The notes under the pieces are model-generated. The model was not told the DNA's origin, did not search any database, and saw nothing but the letters and a program-made list of their open reading frames with translations. A DNA stretch of 64,000 bases from Clostridiaceae bacterium (GTDB lineage Bacteria > Bacillota > Clostridia > Lachnospirales > Lachnospiraceae). Below are positions 27,191 through 36,878 of the stretch, piece after piece; the stretch's first letter is position 1; each line of letters begins with the position of its first letter. Both the position numbers and the translations under genes were made by a program. The stretch lies in contig CAJTGI010000005.1 in NCBI GenBank assembly GCA_910575435.1, forward strand, positions 62,001-126,000, written 5' to 3'.

Positions 27191-29476
27191 CTATTGATTT
27201 TCCCGATAATAATTAATCAGGCATCCCTTGGTGATAATGTCCCGCTCGTCATCCGTCAGATCACCCAGCCTCAGGGTAAATTCCTTCATGTCCTTTCCTA
27301 CAACATATGCCTTGATCTCGTCCCTTTTCTCCTCAACCGCCTTCTTGATATCCTTTACGAAGATATAATCCCCATTCTCGAAGGGAATTTCTCCCGGATA
27401 GAGGAAGGGAAGCATTCCCCAGTTGATCAGATTGGAGCGATAACGCTTGGTGGCGTATTCCTCTGCAATATTGGCCAGTCCCCCCAGCACTTTCTGGCAG
27501 GATGCCGCCTGCTCCCTGGCGGAGCCATCCCCCGGCTTCACTGCGTACACCATGCTGCCGATCTGGGTATCTTCCGGCTTCACGTCAAATTTCTCATTGA
27601 TCTTGTCAAAGACTTCCTTCGCCTCCGGCAGTGCCGCAAATATATCCTCCCCGGCAACTCTCGCCTTCTCTCCCAACTGGACAGCCTTGGCTTTCCCCAC
27701 ATACTCCGGATCTTTCCGGGACAATGTAAATTCTGCCAGCCCCAGAGGATTGGAGCGGAAGGAAGAAGTCTCCCCGGAGGGAATCAATTCGTCGGTGGTG
27801 GTCACCGGGTCATGGATTTCGGAGACTACCTTAATCAGAATGTCCTCTGTCAGCGCAGACATCTCCGGCCAGTCCTTGATATTGGGGCCAAACTTAATCT
27901 CCTCCTGGGGATCTGCCTTGCCCACCCCGTCGTAAATCCTATTCTCGTAAATCGTCTTGTCAAAGAAATATTTCGGCCCGGTGTAAGCGGTATCCAGATC
28001 CGTAGCCGGGGTGAGATAGCCCTTGTTCGCAGCAGTGGCCGCAATGGAACGGGCATCCATCAGCGCCACGGAAGAAATCTGGCCATTCTGAATCTTAGAG
28101 CCCTCCCTGTTGGGGAAGTTCCTGGTAGAATGGCGGATGCTGAACGCATTGTTGGCAGGCGTATCCCCGGCGCCAAAGCAGGGGCCGCAAAAAGCTGTCT
28201 TTACAATGGCTCCCGTGGCCATCAGGTCAGCCAGCCGGCCATTCTTCGCCAATTCCATATAAATGGGCGTAGATGCCGGGTAGACGCTCAGCGTAAACTC
28301 ATCGGCACCGATGCTTGCCCCCTTCAAGATATCTGCCGCCGCGCAGATATTTTCAAATCCGCCTCCGGCGCAGCCTGCGATAATTCCCTGGTCCACATAG
28401 AGCCTTCCCTCCCGCACCTTGTTTTTCAGAGTGAAGTCCACCTGGCCATCCAGAGATACCAATGCCTTCTTGTCGCAGTCGTCCAGAATGTCCATCAGGT
28501 TTGCATTCAATTCCTCGATGGTGTAGGTATTGCTGGGGTGGAAAGGCATGGCAATCATGGGCTTGATTTTAGACAAGTCCACATAAACCATCCCGTCATA
28601 GTATGCCACGGGGGCAGGGCTTAATTCCTTGAAGTCCCCGCTCCTTCCGTGAATATCGTAAAACTCCTTGATCTGACCGTCCGTCTTCCAGATGGAGGAC
28701 AGGCAGGTGGTCTCCGTGGTCATCACGTCAATGCCGATGCGGTAATCCGCAGTCAGCCCGGCAACTCCCGGCCCCACAAACTCCATCACCTTATTCTTCA
28801 CATATCCATTGCCAAACACGGCACCGATAATGGCCAGGGCCACGTCCTGAGGGCCTACCCCCTCCGCAGGCTTTCCGTCCAGATAGATGCCGATCACTCC
28901 TGGCATGGCGATATCGTAGGTTCTATTCAGAAGCTGCTTCACCAGTTCCGGGCCGCCCTCGCCCATGGCCATAGTGCCCAGAGCGCCGTAGCGGGTGTGG
29001 GAATCCGAGCCCAGGATCATCTTGCCCCCGCCTGCCAGCATCTCCCTGGCAAACTGGTGAATGACCGCCTGGTGGGGAGGCACGTACATGCCGCCGTACT
29101 TCTTGGCGCAGGACAGGCCAAACATGTGGTCGTCCTCATTGATGGTTCCCCCCACCGCGCACAGGCTGTTATGGCAGTTGGTCAGCACATAGGGCACCGG
29201 AAACTTTTCCAGCCCGGAAGCCCTAGCCGTCTGTATGATGCCCACGAAGGTAATATCGTGGGATGTAAGCTTATCAAATTTAATCTGGAGATTCTCCATA
29301 TTTCCGGAAGTATTGTGAGCCTCCAGAATGCCGTAGGCCATGGTTCCCTTGGCCGCCTCTTTCCTATCCGGAGCCTGTCCGCACGCTTCCTGCAGCCTGG
29401 CAGCCACATCGGGACCATCCTCCACAATCTCCGTGCCGTTGACCAAGTATGCGCCTCCGTCATATAATTTTATCAT
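27191..29476 (-). CDS. Aconitase-family hydratase
   Basis: A 761-residue member of the aconitase superfamily (4Fe-4S dehydratase). Recognisable segments include [68 protein letters not shown] and NFPNREGSK, covering cluster-ligand and substrate-binding regions, and the C-terminal swivel domain. Layout is closest to the YbhJ-like hydratase group rather than classic AcnA or AcnB, so citrate/isocitrate isomerisation is likely but not certain. AGGAGG lies seven bases before the ATG at 29476; an in-frame start at 29497 would put the binding site inside the gene. It stands alone with its own terminator. Confidence 0.88.
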   Translation of the reverse strand: MIKLYDGGAYLVNGTEIVEDGPDVAARLQEACGQAPDRKEAAKGTMAYGILEAHNTSGNMENLQIKFDKLTSHDITFVGIIQTARASGLEKFPVPYVLTNCHNSLCAVGGTINEDDHMFGLSCAKKYGGMYVPPHQAVIHQFAREMLAGGGKMILGSDSHTRYGALGTMAMGEGGPELVKQLLNRTYDIAMPGVIGIYLDGKPAEGVGPQDVALAIIGAVFGNGYVKNKVMEFVGPGVAGLTADYRIGIDVMTTETTCLSSIWKTDGQIKEFYDIHGRSGDFKELSPAPVAYYDGMVYVDLSKIKPMIAMPFHPSNTYTIEELNANLMDILDDCDKKALVSLDGQVDFTLKNKVREGRLYVDQGIIAGCAGGGFENICAAADILKGASIGADEFTLSVYPASTPIYMELAKNGRLADLMATGAIVKTAFCGPCFGAGDTPANNAFSIRHSTRNFPNREGSKIQNGQISSVALMDARSIAATAANKGYLTPATDLDTAYTGPKYFFDKTIYENRIYDGVGKADPQEEIKFGPNIKDWPEMSALTEDILIKVVSEIHDPVTTTDELIPSGETSSFRSNPLGLAEFTLSRKDPEYVGKAKAVQLGEKARVAGEDIFAALPEAKEVFDKINEKFDVKPEDTQIGSMVYAVKPGDGSAREQAASCQKVLGGLANIAEEYATKRYRSNLINWGMLPFLYPGEIPFENGDYIFVKDIKKAVEEKRDEIKAYVVGKDMKEFTLRLGDLTDDERDIITKGCLINYYRENQ

Positions 29477-29618
29477 ATCTAATCCTCCTTCAAGCATTCT
29501 TGCCTATATAATCCATGCAAAACCATGGCGTACCGAAAAAACTCCAGTACGCCTTTGTCTGTTTCTCTATTGTAATAGATATGGGCAAAGTTTGCAAGAA
29601 AAATTTGCGGAGGCCCAG

Positions 29619-30005
29619 TTAAATGCCGACCCACCAGCACACGCCATACCGATCAATAACAGTGGCGCAACATTTGCTCCACGGCAGCTCATGAATTTCA
29701 TCAATCACGATGCCGCCTTCTCTTAGCACATCAAACGCCTTCTTAACCGCATCGGCACTTCCCAATTCAAATGCATTAAAAGTCATTGTCTGCCATTTCA
29801 GCCGATGAATCACACTTACATCGTAGGATTCCGATGCCTCTGCTACAGCAAGAATTCCTTCGTTGTTGACTGACAGCTCACAATGTTCATAGGCAGTTTG
29901 GGCATCGTTCTTGACTTCAAAGGTTACCTCTGCCCCAAAAGCCCTGCAATATGTTTCAACCGCCTCCATACTATTCATGACATAAACCTGCGTATAACAC
30001 TTCAT
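29619..30005 (-). CDS. VOC family protein (PhnB/glyoxalase-like)
   Basis: A 128-residue vicinal oxygen chelate fold protein. It begins MKCYTQVYVMNSMEAVETYC and ends CCATVIDRYGVCWWVGI, the usual pattern of PhnB-like VOC proteins; the middle segment MTFNAFELGSADAVKKAFDVL also fits. These proteins include metal enzymes and antibiotic-binding proteins, and the function cannot be told here. AGGAGA lies six bases before the ATG at 30005. It follows the WYL regulator by 74 bases on the same strand and may be controlled by it. Confidence 0.82.
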   Translation of the reverse strand: MKCYTQVYVMNSMEAVETYCRAFGAEVTFEVKNDAQTAYEHCELSVNNEGILAVAEASESYDVSVIHRLKWQTMTFNAFELGSADAVKKAFDVLREGGIVIDEIHELPWSKCCATVIDRYGVCWWVGI

Positions 30006-30060
30006 ATGCAATCTCCTTTCAAAATGAATTTTTGTATTTTCCAAGAGAAGCATACTACAT

Positions 30061-30088
30061 GAAATGTGACAACTGTCTGTCACATTTC
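30061..30088. repeat. Hairpin spanning the stop of the WYL regulator gene
   Basis: GAAATGTGACA at 30061-30071 pairs with TGTCACATTTC at 30078-30088. There is no long T-run after it on the minus strand; it may limit transcription into the VOC gene or stabilise the regulator mRNA. Confidence 0.6.
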
Positions 30089-30988
30089 ATATTTTTTCTG
30101 CATTTTCTTCAGAAACTTAGCAAAATTCTGCCGATACTCCATGGGTGCAATGATTTCAGCTTTATCCCCGAATGAAAGAACATACTGGAATAAAGCAGGA
30201 ATGCTCGACCGTGTAATAGTAACGATCATCTCGCCCTTTTCATTATATTTTAGAAAATCCGCGCCAAATTCATCTATGATACGCCATTTGACCGAATCAT
30301 CAAATTTCACCACGGCCTCAATTCCTCCTATATTATCCCATTGCTTCTTGCAGATGTATTCAGGAACAATCCTATCGGAATTTTTTTCATCAGTAAGAGT
30401 AAGCTCCGTCATGCGCATAAGTTTGAACATCCTGTATTCCTCACGTTTCGTACAATACCCCCATACATACCAGTCTGACCATTGAAACACCAAATGATAC
30501 GGCTCGATCTTACGCCAGTTTTCGCCATTTTGCGAGAAATAATGAAATGCAATCTTTGCATTCTGCTCCATAGCGGCCTTGATTAGTTCGATCTTATCAG
30601 ACACCGCCGATTTATCCCAGTTGGATAAGTCTACAATGATATGATTGTCCACGTTGATTGCAGCAGAATCATCCATCGAAATTTTCTCCATAAGCTGACG
30701 GTATCGATTCGTTCCGCTTACGCTGTCAAGACTTTGCAAGCCTGTGAGAATAGCTTTCATATCCTCTGAGGAAAGCACGGTGCGATCTACCTTGTAACCC
30801 TCCATAATGGAAATGCCGCCGCCCTGTCCCTTCTCTGATATGATAGGGATGCCTGCCATACTGAGCGCATCAACATCACGCAGTATCGTTCTGCGAGATA
30901 CCTCAAACTTGTTTGCAAGTTCCTGAGAGGTAATTTTATCTTTTTGTAGAAGTATTGATAATATGCCAATAAGTCTGTCTATCTTCAC
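30080..30988 (-). CDS. HTH and WYL domain transcriptional regulator
   Basis: A 302-residue regulator of the YafY/DeoR-like type. The N terminus is a winged helix (KIDRLIGILSILLQKDKITSQELANKFEVSRRTILRDVDAL) and the middle is a WYL domain with the sequence GYCTKREEYRMFKLMRM, thought to sense a ligand. A C-terminal WCX-like part follows. The start is the GTG at 30988, with AAAGGAGAGG about six bases upstream. A perfect 11-base inverted repeat covers its promoter, suggesting autoregulation. Confidence 0.9.
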   Translation of the reverse strand: MKIDRLIGILSILLQKDKITSQELANKFEVSRRTILRDVDALSMAGIPIISEKGQGGGISIMEGYKVDRTVLSSEDMKAILTGLQSLDSVSGTNRYRQLMEKISMDDSAAINVDNHIIVDLSNWDKSAVSDKIELIKAAMEQNAKIAFHYFSQNGENWRKIEPYHLVFQWSDWYVWGYCTKREEYRMFKLMRMTELTLTDEKNSDRIVPEYICKKQWDNIGGIEAVVKFDDSVKWRIIDEFGADFLKYNEKGEMIVTITRSSIPALFQYVLSFGDKAEIIAPMEYRQNFAKFLKKMQKKYEM

Positions 30989-31092
30989 TGTACCCTCTCC
31001 TTTACTGCCAGGTCGGTCCGTTCCGCGCTGAATATCCACTGCAACAATTCTGCAAAGAAACGCCATCTCCCTTACTTACATTTGCTGGGCAT

Positions 31093-31121
31093 ATCATATC
31101 AAATCGGGTCAATCGCGTCAA
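31093..31121 (-). promoter_or_regulatory. Predicted promoter of the WYL regulator gene
   Basis: On the minus strand TTGACG (31116-31121) and TATGAT (31093-31098), spacer 17 bases. Confidence 0.7.
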
Positions 31122-31148
31122 TTTAAATGACCTGATTTTGACCCGATT
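31102..31148. promoter_or_regulatory. Perfect 11-base inverted repeat, probable operator
   Basis: AATCGGGTCAA (31102-31112) and TTGACCCGATT (31138-31148). One arm lies in the spacer of the predicted regulator promoter and the other just upstream of its -35 box, with a further related half-site (ACCTGATT) between them. A likely binding site for the WYL regulator itself. Confidence 0.65.
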
Positions 31149-31248
31149 CGCCCAAGTTCCATCCACAAACATATTATCGCACGCATTTGCAATATCTGTA
31201 AACGGAAGATTCATTTGAATTGTGAGGGGAAACTCATAAGTAAAAATA

Positions 31249-31277
31249 TTGCAAAGAGTGTCATTATTTGCTACAAT
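31249..31277 (+). promoter_or_regulatory. Predicted promoter of the zinc-ribbon protein gene
   Basis: TTGCAA (31249-31254) and TACAAT (31272-31277) with a 17-base spacer, about 34 bases before the start codon. Confidence 0.6.
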
Positions 31278-31310
31278 TTAATTAACAACTTATATAGGAG
31301 GATGATAACT

Positions 31311-31934
31311 ATGGCACTTATAAAATGTCCCGAATGCGGCAAGGAAATATCAGATCAAGCAGACAGATGCCCTAATTGTGGATATAAGAAGCCACGTACC
31401 CGAAAAATAAATTTTCAAAAGAAACATATTGCAATATTCGGAGGATGCTTTGCTGTAGTTGTGGTAATGATTGCAACTTGCTTCATATTGATGAAATCCA
31501 AGGACCGCTCGCCCTTTGAAAAAATCAGTGCAAACATGAAAAAAGAACAAGTTCACAAAGAATTTGGCAAACCTCAGGCTATGAGTAGCGATGAGGATGA
31601 TTACATTGTTGAGGAGAGTTATTATCATGTTTCATTTTTAGGATTAGATGGCATGCTTTTAGTGAACTATTCTGAAGAAGATCATGATGGTAGCATTACA
31701 GATGTGGAGTGGAAATATATTTTGAAAGATGAGGAAGACATTTCAGACTTCTCAGAAAAAGTTGATCATATAAAAGAGTTTTTTACCGAAAAATATGGAT
31801 TGCCTAGAGAAACATCTGATAGATCCAATATTCTCAAATGGGAAGATTCAGTTGGACAGAGTTACACATTGAAAATAAGATTAGATGCAGACAGTTCAAT
31901 TCCGAAAAGTATTACAATATACTTTGAGCCATAA
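31311..31934 (+). CDS. Zinc-ribbon membrane protein
   Basis: A 207-residue protein with an N-terminal zinc ribbon (KCPECGKEISDQADRCPNCGYKK), a membrane helix at about residues 42-62 (IFGGCFAVVVVMIATCFIL) and an extracellular part of about 140 residues. The segment ISANMKKEQVHKEFGKP resembles the start of SmpA/BamE-like domains, which in Gram-positives occur in surface proteins of unknown function. AGGAGG lies nine bases before the ATG at 31311. The gene is AT-rich, as is the stretch that follows. Confidence 0.75.
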   Translation: MALIKCPECGKEISDQADRCPNCGYKKPRTRKINFQKKHIAIFGGCFAVVVVMIATCFILMKSKDRSPFEKISANMKKEQVHKEFGKPQAMSSDEDDYIVEESYYHVSFLGLDGMLLVNYSEEDHDGSITDVEWKYILKDEEDISDFSEKVDHIKEFFTEKYGLPRETSDRSNILKWEDSVGQSYTLKIRLDADSSIPKSITIYFEP

Positions 31935-31967
31935 TTTAGGGCTTGACATTAATAGGAGTAATGTTCT

Positions 31968-32033
31968 ATGAAAATAAAAATGCGGGCATTATATCAAAAT
32001 GGCCTTAAGAACACTTTTGCCCATGCAGAATAG
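31968..32033 (+). CDS. Possible 21-residue peptide
   Basis: A short ORF (MKIKMRALYQNGLKNTFAHAE) with AGGAG about nine bases before its ATG. Its end runs into the hairpin at 32019-32065. No relative is recognised, and it may be a chance ORF or the remnant of a longer gene. Confidence 0.25.
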   Translation: MKIKMRALYQNGLKNTFAHAE

Positions 32034-32065
32034 CAGACATATAGCAATCTGCATGGGCGTATAAC
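32019..32065. repeat. Inverted repeat with 10-base arms
   Basis: CCCATGCAGA is mirrored by TCTGCATGGG. It is followed by a second weak hairpin around GCGTATAACGC. No T-run. It lies in the gap between the zinc-ribbon gene and the small regulator-like gene. Confidence 0.6.
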
Positions 32066-32124
32066 GCTATATGCTCTGCTGTATCTGCGCTTTATTTATA
32101 AAAAATAAATAAGGAGCGGCAAGA

Positions 32125-32382
32125 ATAAAATACATAAATGCAGCAGAAATACTTCCAGAGAAATTATTAAAAGAGATTCAGAAATACATTGATGGAGGTA
32201 TGTTATATATTCCCAAAACATCAGCCAAAAAGGAATGGGGTTCAGTCAGCGGTTCACGTGAATTTTATCAAAAAAGAAATAAGGAAATACAGTTTCTTTT
32301 TGAAAATGGATATTCTATAGAAGCGCTGTCGAAGCAATACGGGCTGGCATATAGCACACTTAAAAAAATAATATATGGCTAA
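32125..32382 (+). CDS. CD3324-like small DNA-binding protein with ATA in the start position
   Basis: The frame from 32125 encodes 85 residues: (I)KYINAAEILPEKLLKEI, then a short basic segment, then a helix-turn-helix-like C terminus (GYSIEALSKQYGLAYSTLKKIIYG). The shape matches small CD3324-family proteins of Clostridia, whose N terminus normally reads MKYxNAxExLPxELLKEIQ. Here the codon at the expected start is ATA, with AAGGAG exactly eight bases upstream. The next in-frame ATG is at 32200, which would drop 25 conserved-looking residues. Either ATA is used weakly or the start has been lost by a G-to-A change. Confidence 0.65.
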   Translation: MKYINAAEILPEKLLKEIQKYIDGGMLYIPKTSAKKEWGSVSGSREFYQKRNKEIQFLFENGYSIEALSKQYGLAYSTLKKIIYG

Positions 32383-32384
32383 TC

Positions 32385-32415
32385 AAAGGACGTTTGCGTA
32401 AGTAGGCGTCTTTTT
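32385..32415 (+). terminator. Intrinsic terminator
   Basis: AAAGGACG (32385-32392) pairs with CGTCTTTT (32407-32414), one G-U pair, and ends in five Ts. Confidence 0.65.
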
Positions 32416-32508
32416 GCGATAATAATGATTATAACTATTCTTACCGCTTGCATGTACATAGTATTTCTTTTTAAAATAACCTATATCATGTACGGGGAGG
32501 ATGTTTTT

Positions 32509-33183
32509 ATGGCTAAAATATTTTCAAGAAATTTTAGAGTTTTATGTGATTTTATGGATGTATATCAATTTATGATTGATATATATGAAAAAGATTGGAA
32601 AAATGGTGTTCCCGCCCCATTTTTAGAGTATGCGCTTTCCAGTGATTGGATGGATAAATCCTTGGTACATCGCTGGAAACTCTGGGAGGGTGATGGACGC
32701 ATAGTAGGTCTTGTTTTTTACGAAGATCCTGTAAATGATGTGTATTTTAGTTTGCGTCCGGGATATGAGAAGTTGGCGGATGAGATGGTTGCGTATGCAG
32801 TTTCATCAATGCCACGTGTGAATGGTTATCTTAGATTTGTGATTTTTAGTGGACAAAACGCAGTGAAAGAAGCGGCAGCAAAAGCTGGTTTTCAACAATC
32901 TTTAAGCTATATAGAGAATGTCTTCGACTTTGAACAATCACTTAATTATTCGTTGCCCGATGGATTCCATTTCGTGGAATCTAAAAGGCTTTCAATGGAA
33001 AAAATAGCGGAGTGCTGTTGGAAAGGTTTTGACCACGAAAAAGAAAATGCAAAAGAGGGGGCAGTTTATGAAATCATAAAAAACGGGCTGCACATGCAGC
33101 CCGATGGGTTATCTTGCCCTGACGGTCTTCGCCTTCGACCATGCCGAGTAGAATTTCTTGGTCTTTCCCTTGGCCTTTACTGA
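32509..33183 (+). pseudogene. GNAT acetyltransferase with lost C terminus
   Basis: The ATG at 32509 has GGGGAGG eight bases upstream and begins an acetyltransferase-like protein (MAKIFSRNFRVLCDFMDVYQFM). The family-like part, including VGLVFYEDPVNDVYFSLRPGYE, runs to about residue 188 (GAVYEIIKNG). From about 33078 the frame continues into the reverse complement of the neighbouring gene's terminator and 3' end, giving a meaningless tail. The genuine C-terminal half, which should carry the acetyl-CoA site of the second domain, is missing. Loss probably accompanied arrival of the convergent surface-protein gene. Confidence 0.75.
33078..33103 (-). terminator. Intrinsic terminator of the beta-helix surface protein gene
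   Basis: CGGGCTGCA (33084-33092) pairs with TGCAGCCCG (33095-33103); six Ts follow on the minus strand, five bases after the stop codon. Confidence 0.9.
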
Positions 33184-35649
33184 CTTATAGGTTCGGATTC
33201 TGACGTAATACTTTTTGCCCGGCTTTCTTCCGGTAATCCTCTTCGACGCCTTTTTATTTCCCTTTACCATGACCTTCCTGACGGCCCTTTTGGAAAACTT
33301 TTTGTTGGTGGAATACTGCAGTTCATAACCGGAAGTCTGTGCCCGCTGTCTTTTCCATCTGACCACAAAACCTCTGGAAACAGAAGAAAGTCTGGACAGT
33401 GTAGTTCCCTTTGGCACGATCCGGAAGGTCTTTGTCATCGTTCCCTTATATGCTCCGCAAAACAAGACAATCACGCTGGCCTGCCCCGGTTTTACATTAT
33501 TTCTATAAGATACCTGATAGTTCCGGCTTTCCACAACCTCGCTGGATGTATCCAGTACGGTCACTTTCGGTTTCCTTGCCTTTCCCGTCCAGACCATAGT
33601 ATCCGCAGACAAAATAATCTTTGCCGGCTGATACACTTCTTGATCCGGTTTCTTATCTGTATCTTCGTTGGGAGGCAGAGGTCCGTCCGGTTTATCCGTT
33701 GGCGGCAGAGGCTCTTCCGGCTCTGGGGTTCTATCGGGTTCCACTGATGCACCCGGTTCCCTTGTTGGCAAAGGGGATTCCTCTGGCTCTGGACTCACCG
33801 TTGGATCCAATGTGACGTCCCCTGTGGGTGCCGGTGATATTGTCGGTACTGGCTCCCCGGTAGGTACCGGCTCATTCGTCGGTACTGGCTCATCCGTTGG
33901 TACTGGCTCATTCGTTGGTACTGGGGATTTCGTCGGGCTCGGAGTTTCTTCCGGTTCCGGCTCCTGATCCAGAAATTTCACACGTTTCTCCGTCAGGATC
34001 CGGTTCCCCAGATTCTTTACATCCTGCACCGTATCCAATGGCTCATCAACGTAGTCAGAGCAGAAAAGAAACGTATACTCCCCTGTCTTTGCCCCCTCTT
34101 CAGCCTGCAGATAATATCTGCCGGGATTGGACGCAGAAGGCATCAGTGAAATATTATTTCCCCAGTCTGTCTTTGCCAGTACCGCCGGGTCATCACTCTC
34201 CCAATACTCGGTTTTTACCGGAAAGACGCAGTCAGACTCATAGAGCATCCTCTCCTCTGCTTCTTCGGAAGAAATAGCATTTCCATCCAGATCTTTCCAT
34301 ACGATATCAAAGTAGACATTTTCATCCGGTATGGAACCATCCAGCTTCCTCATTATGCTGTCCAGCAGAACCTGGGAAGGAGCCGGGCCGATCTCTATAC
34401 TTCCAATCTCCTTCGTCTCCTCCAAACCCGGTTTCACTACTGTCCACAGCCCGTCACTGTATTTCATCTGATACCCATAATCATCAATGCTCTTCTGGGC
34501 TAGGACAAAATTGTTGCGGCTGACATTTTCCCTGTTTACCGATATATAGGGCCATCCAAGCAGCAATACCCCGGGGAATAGTCTACTTTTTGTCTGAAAC
34601 TGGGTAGTGCCAGTCACATTCCCCTCGATAACCAGCGAGCTCTCCTGATTTACCACCAGGATCCCTCTCTTCTCCGCCGGGTCGGATACCCCGGTAAAAT
34701 CACCGGAAATCATGGCATTCATCACATCGGAAACTCCGTTCAGATCCAGACAGCTGCCCCGCTGTAGTGTGACATTGTGAAAGGAATTCGATTTGGGCGA
34801 CAGGCATGCCTCATCCGTCACAATAACATTTCCCACATTTTCCAGAACCGCATTGGAGAGAGAGCCTCCCTTCAGGGTAAAGGTCGTATTGTCATTTCCT
34901 GAAATCTTTTTTACCTTGGCATCATCATAGCCGCCGCCGGTAATGGTAATATCTGCCCGGCTGTTCTTACTTACATCCAAGCTCTCCCGGACAATGAGCT
35001 TGGAATCCAGATTCACTACCGCATTTCCATAGTAAGGTACCTTGTTGTCATTCCCCTTGTCATGGCTCATGAATACTGCCTGAAACATCGATTCTGAATT
35101 GGAATTCCTGACTGTCAGGGAGGCATTATCACCAATGTCTGTATTGGTAAACCCTCCGGCATACACCGTGGGAAGAAGCTCCTTCTCCGTACCCCCAAGA
35201 GACCCAAAATCACCGTCTCCGCCATCCAGCCATGTTTTTACGTTGTCGAAAGTCAGTCCATGTCCGGCAAGGAAAATTTCCCGATGCGGGACGCTGCCCA
35301 ATGCATTGGAGGATTCAAAGGTCAGCTTTATATTCTTAAAACTGATGTCTCCCTCCAGCTGAATGGGAGCCCGGCAGTTCAAATGATCGGTACTCTTCTG
35401 TCCCAGAATCTCTGTACCCGCCGGAATCTTTACCGGCAACATCCTGCCTCCTGCCTCCGCTTCCTGCCCTATGGTGATCAGGCCGTTGACCGTGATGGGG
35501 CTCTTCTTCTGCGCCAGTGCCGTCATAAACTCTTCCCTGGAACTCACAGTGATCCCGTTTTCCACTGCCGCCGCCGTGCAGGGAATGCCGGCAGCCACCA
35601 AAACCACGGATAGCAGCACGCATAAACCTCTTCTCAATCTTTCCTTCAT
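33109..35649 (-). CDS. Secreted beta-helix-like surface protein with Pro-rich linker and Fn3 domain
   Basis: An 846-residue predicted exported protein. Residues 1-28 are a signal peptide (GLCVLLSVVLVAAGIPCTAAA). Residues about 40-380 show repeated short strands with Asn, Asp and Gly turns (SFKNIKLTF, ASLTVRNSNS, TVYAGGFTNTD), typical of a right-handed beta-helix. A Pro/Thr/Glu linker with repeated PVPTNEPVPT units spans about 570-670. A small Ig-like domain and a C-terminal fibronectin type III-like domain (GYELQYSTNKKFSK, KKYYVRIRTYK) follow. No LPXTG motif is seen. GGAGG lies seven bases before the ATG. Likely an adhesin or a polysaccharide-interacting protein. Confidence 0.83.
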   Translation of the reverse strand: MKERLRRGLCVLLSVVLVAAGIPCTAAAVENGITVSSREEFMTALAQKKSPITVNGLITIGQEAEAGGRMLPVKIPAGTEILGQKSTDHLNCRAPIQLEGDISFKNIKLTFESSNALGSVPHREIFLAGHGLTFDNVKTWLDGGDGDFGSLGGTEKELLPTVYAGGFTNTDIGDNASLTVRNSNSESMFQAVFMSHDKGNDNKVPYYGNAVVNLDSKLIVRESLDVSKNSRADITITGGGYDDAKVKKISGNDNTTFTLKGGSLSNAVLENVGNVIVTDEACLSPKSNSFHNVTLQRGSCLDLNGVSDVMNAMISGDFTGVSDPAEKRGILVVNQESSLVIEGNVTGTTQFQTKSRLFPGVLLLGWPYISVNRENVSRNNFVLAQKSIDDYGYQMKYSDGLWTVVKPGLEETKEIGSIEIGPAPSQVLLDSIMRKLDGSIPDENVYFDIVWKDLDGNAISSEEAEERMLYESDCVFPVKTEYWESDDPAVLAKTDWGNNISLMPSASNPGRYYLQAEEGAKTGEYTFLFCSDYVDEPLDTVQDVKNLGNRILTEKRVKFLDQEPEPEETPSPTKSPVPTNEPVPTDEPVPTNEPVPTGEPVPTISPAPTGDVTLDPTVSPEPEESPLPTREPGASVEPDRTPEPEEPLPPTDKPDGPLPPNEDTDKKPDQEVYQPAKIILSADTMVWTGKARKPKVTVLDTSSEVVESRNYQVSYRNNVKPGQASVIVLFCGAYKGTMTKTFRIVPKGTTLSRLSSVSRGFVVRWKRQRAQTSGYELQYSTNKKFSKRAVRKVMVKGNKKASKRITGRKPGKKYYVRIRTYKSVKAKGKTKKFYSAWSKAKTVRAR

Positions 35650-35825
35650 TCATCTACCTCCCCTTATCCGAACTCAACGACACCAATTTGAATCCGCCGT
35701 GAAACTCACCTGTATCTAAGTTATATTTAGACTATCATAACATAATATCCCCATCCTGTATATCACTAATTATTATAAGTAAACTCATTTTCAGACTTGG
35801 ACAGAAACTGCATCCACTTACCCAC

Positions 35826-36437
35826 ATGTTCTATGCATCTTCGGTGCAGGCTGAGCAGAAGGTGCCAGGAAAACTATATAGCAATAGCGTATACGAATAC
35901 GAGGTGCTACCGCATGGAAAGTCCATATGCATTCGTTCTGTTATTCCAAAAAAGAAGCCGGTTAAACCGTTAAAAGTGTTGGATCTTGGCTGCGGAGAGG
36001 AGAAAGATGCTGTTTTTCTTGCCAGGAACGGTTATATTGTAACAGCTTTTGATTTGTCTGAAACCGGAATAGAAAAAGGGAAAAAACTTGCAGAAAAATG
36101 TAATACTTTTGTAGATTTTTTTATAGCTGACATAACTGATTTTCGCGCAACCGAATACTATGACATTATTTTCAGTAGTGGAGTATATCACTTTATGAAA
36201 CCGGAAATCCGGAAAGAAATCACAGAAAACCTGAAAGAATACACAAACAAAAACGGCATACACGCAATCAATGTATTTGTAGATAAACCGTTTGTGGAAG
36301 TTCCGCCGGATAAAGATGTCAATCGGTTTCGCTGGAATTCCGGAGAACTTTTTATGCTCTATCATGATTGGAAATTGCATAAGACAGAAGAAATCATTTT
36401 TAACTGCAATAGCGGCGGAATCCCACATCAGCATTAA
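35826..36437 (+). pseudogene. SAM-dependent methyltransferase, truncated at both ends
   Basis: Contains the class I methyltransferase core: VLDLGCGEEKDAVFLARNGY (motif I), VTAFDLSETGIEKGK, FFIADITDF and IIFSSGVYHFM, close to the TehB/UbiE-like group. The residues before about 20 do not resemble a normal N terminus and no ribosome binding site precedes the ATG at 35826. The C terminus stops at CNSGGIPHQH where relatives continue for about ten residues. Both ends therefore look cut: the 5' end next to the surface-protein gene and the 3' end at the junction with a truncated acetyltransferase. Confidence 0.7.
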
Positions 36438-36748
36438 GGATAATTCCTGGTACAATACTCCTCTGCAAAGGTAATCATTTCACTTGCAATTCCCTTTTTT
36501 CTATACATTGGATTTACATACACTTCCGCAATTTGAGGCATATATTTTTCATAACAGAATGATTTTTTCAACTGAACACAAACGAATCCAACTAACACAC
36601 CATTTTCATCATCAACAATAACAACTTCTTGTTTATTATTTGCAATAGAATTTGTGATATTATCAATAGTCGTTTCATCTTTTCCATTAAACTCATCATA
36701 TAGAATACTTAACTGTTCAGCATCCCTCACAGTTGCAACTCTTACCAT
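36434..36748 (-). pseudogene. GNAT acetyltransferase, C-terminally truncated
   Basis: A 104-residue fragment beginning MVRVATVRDAEQLSILYDEF, with the acetyl-CoA-binding strand and helix EVYVNPMYRKKGIASEMITFAEEYC. GNAT proteins of this type are about 145-160 residues, and the last 40 or so are missing. Its stop codon meets the end of the truncated methyltransferase gene at 36434-36437, so a single deletion or recombination probably trimmed both. Confidence 0.75.
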
Positions 36749-36878
36749 TGCTACCTCAACAATCCTGATTGGTTCTTACAAGAGTGTTTTTGCATGATTA
36801 TAATTAATTATAGCAGATTAGGATACGAAATGAAAAGGGATTGTACCGTCAACATTTAGTTTCCCCATGTGACACCCC

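Noticed and set aside
27155-29467. Long plus-strand open frames opposite the aconitase-family gene
   Set aside because: Composition is typical of antisense frames (His- and Arg-rich); the minus strand holds all aconitase motifs.
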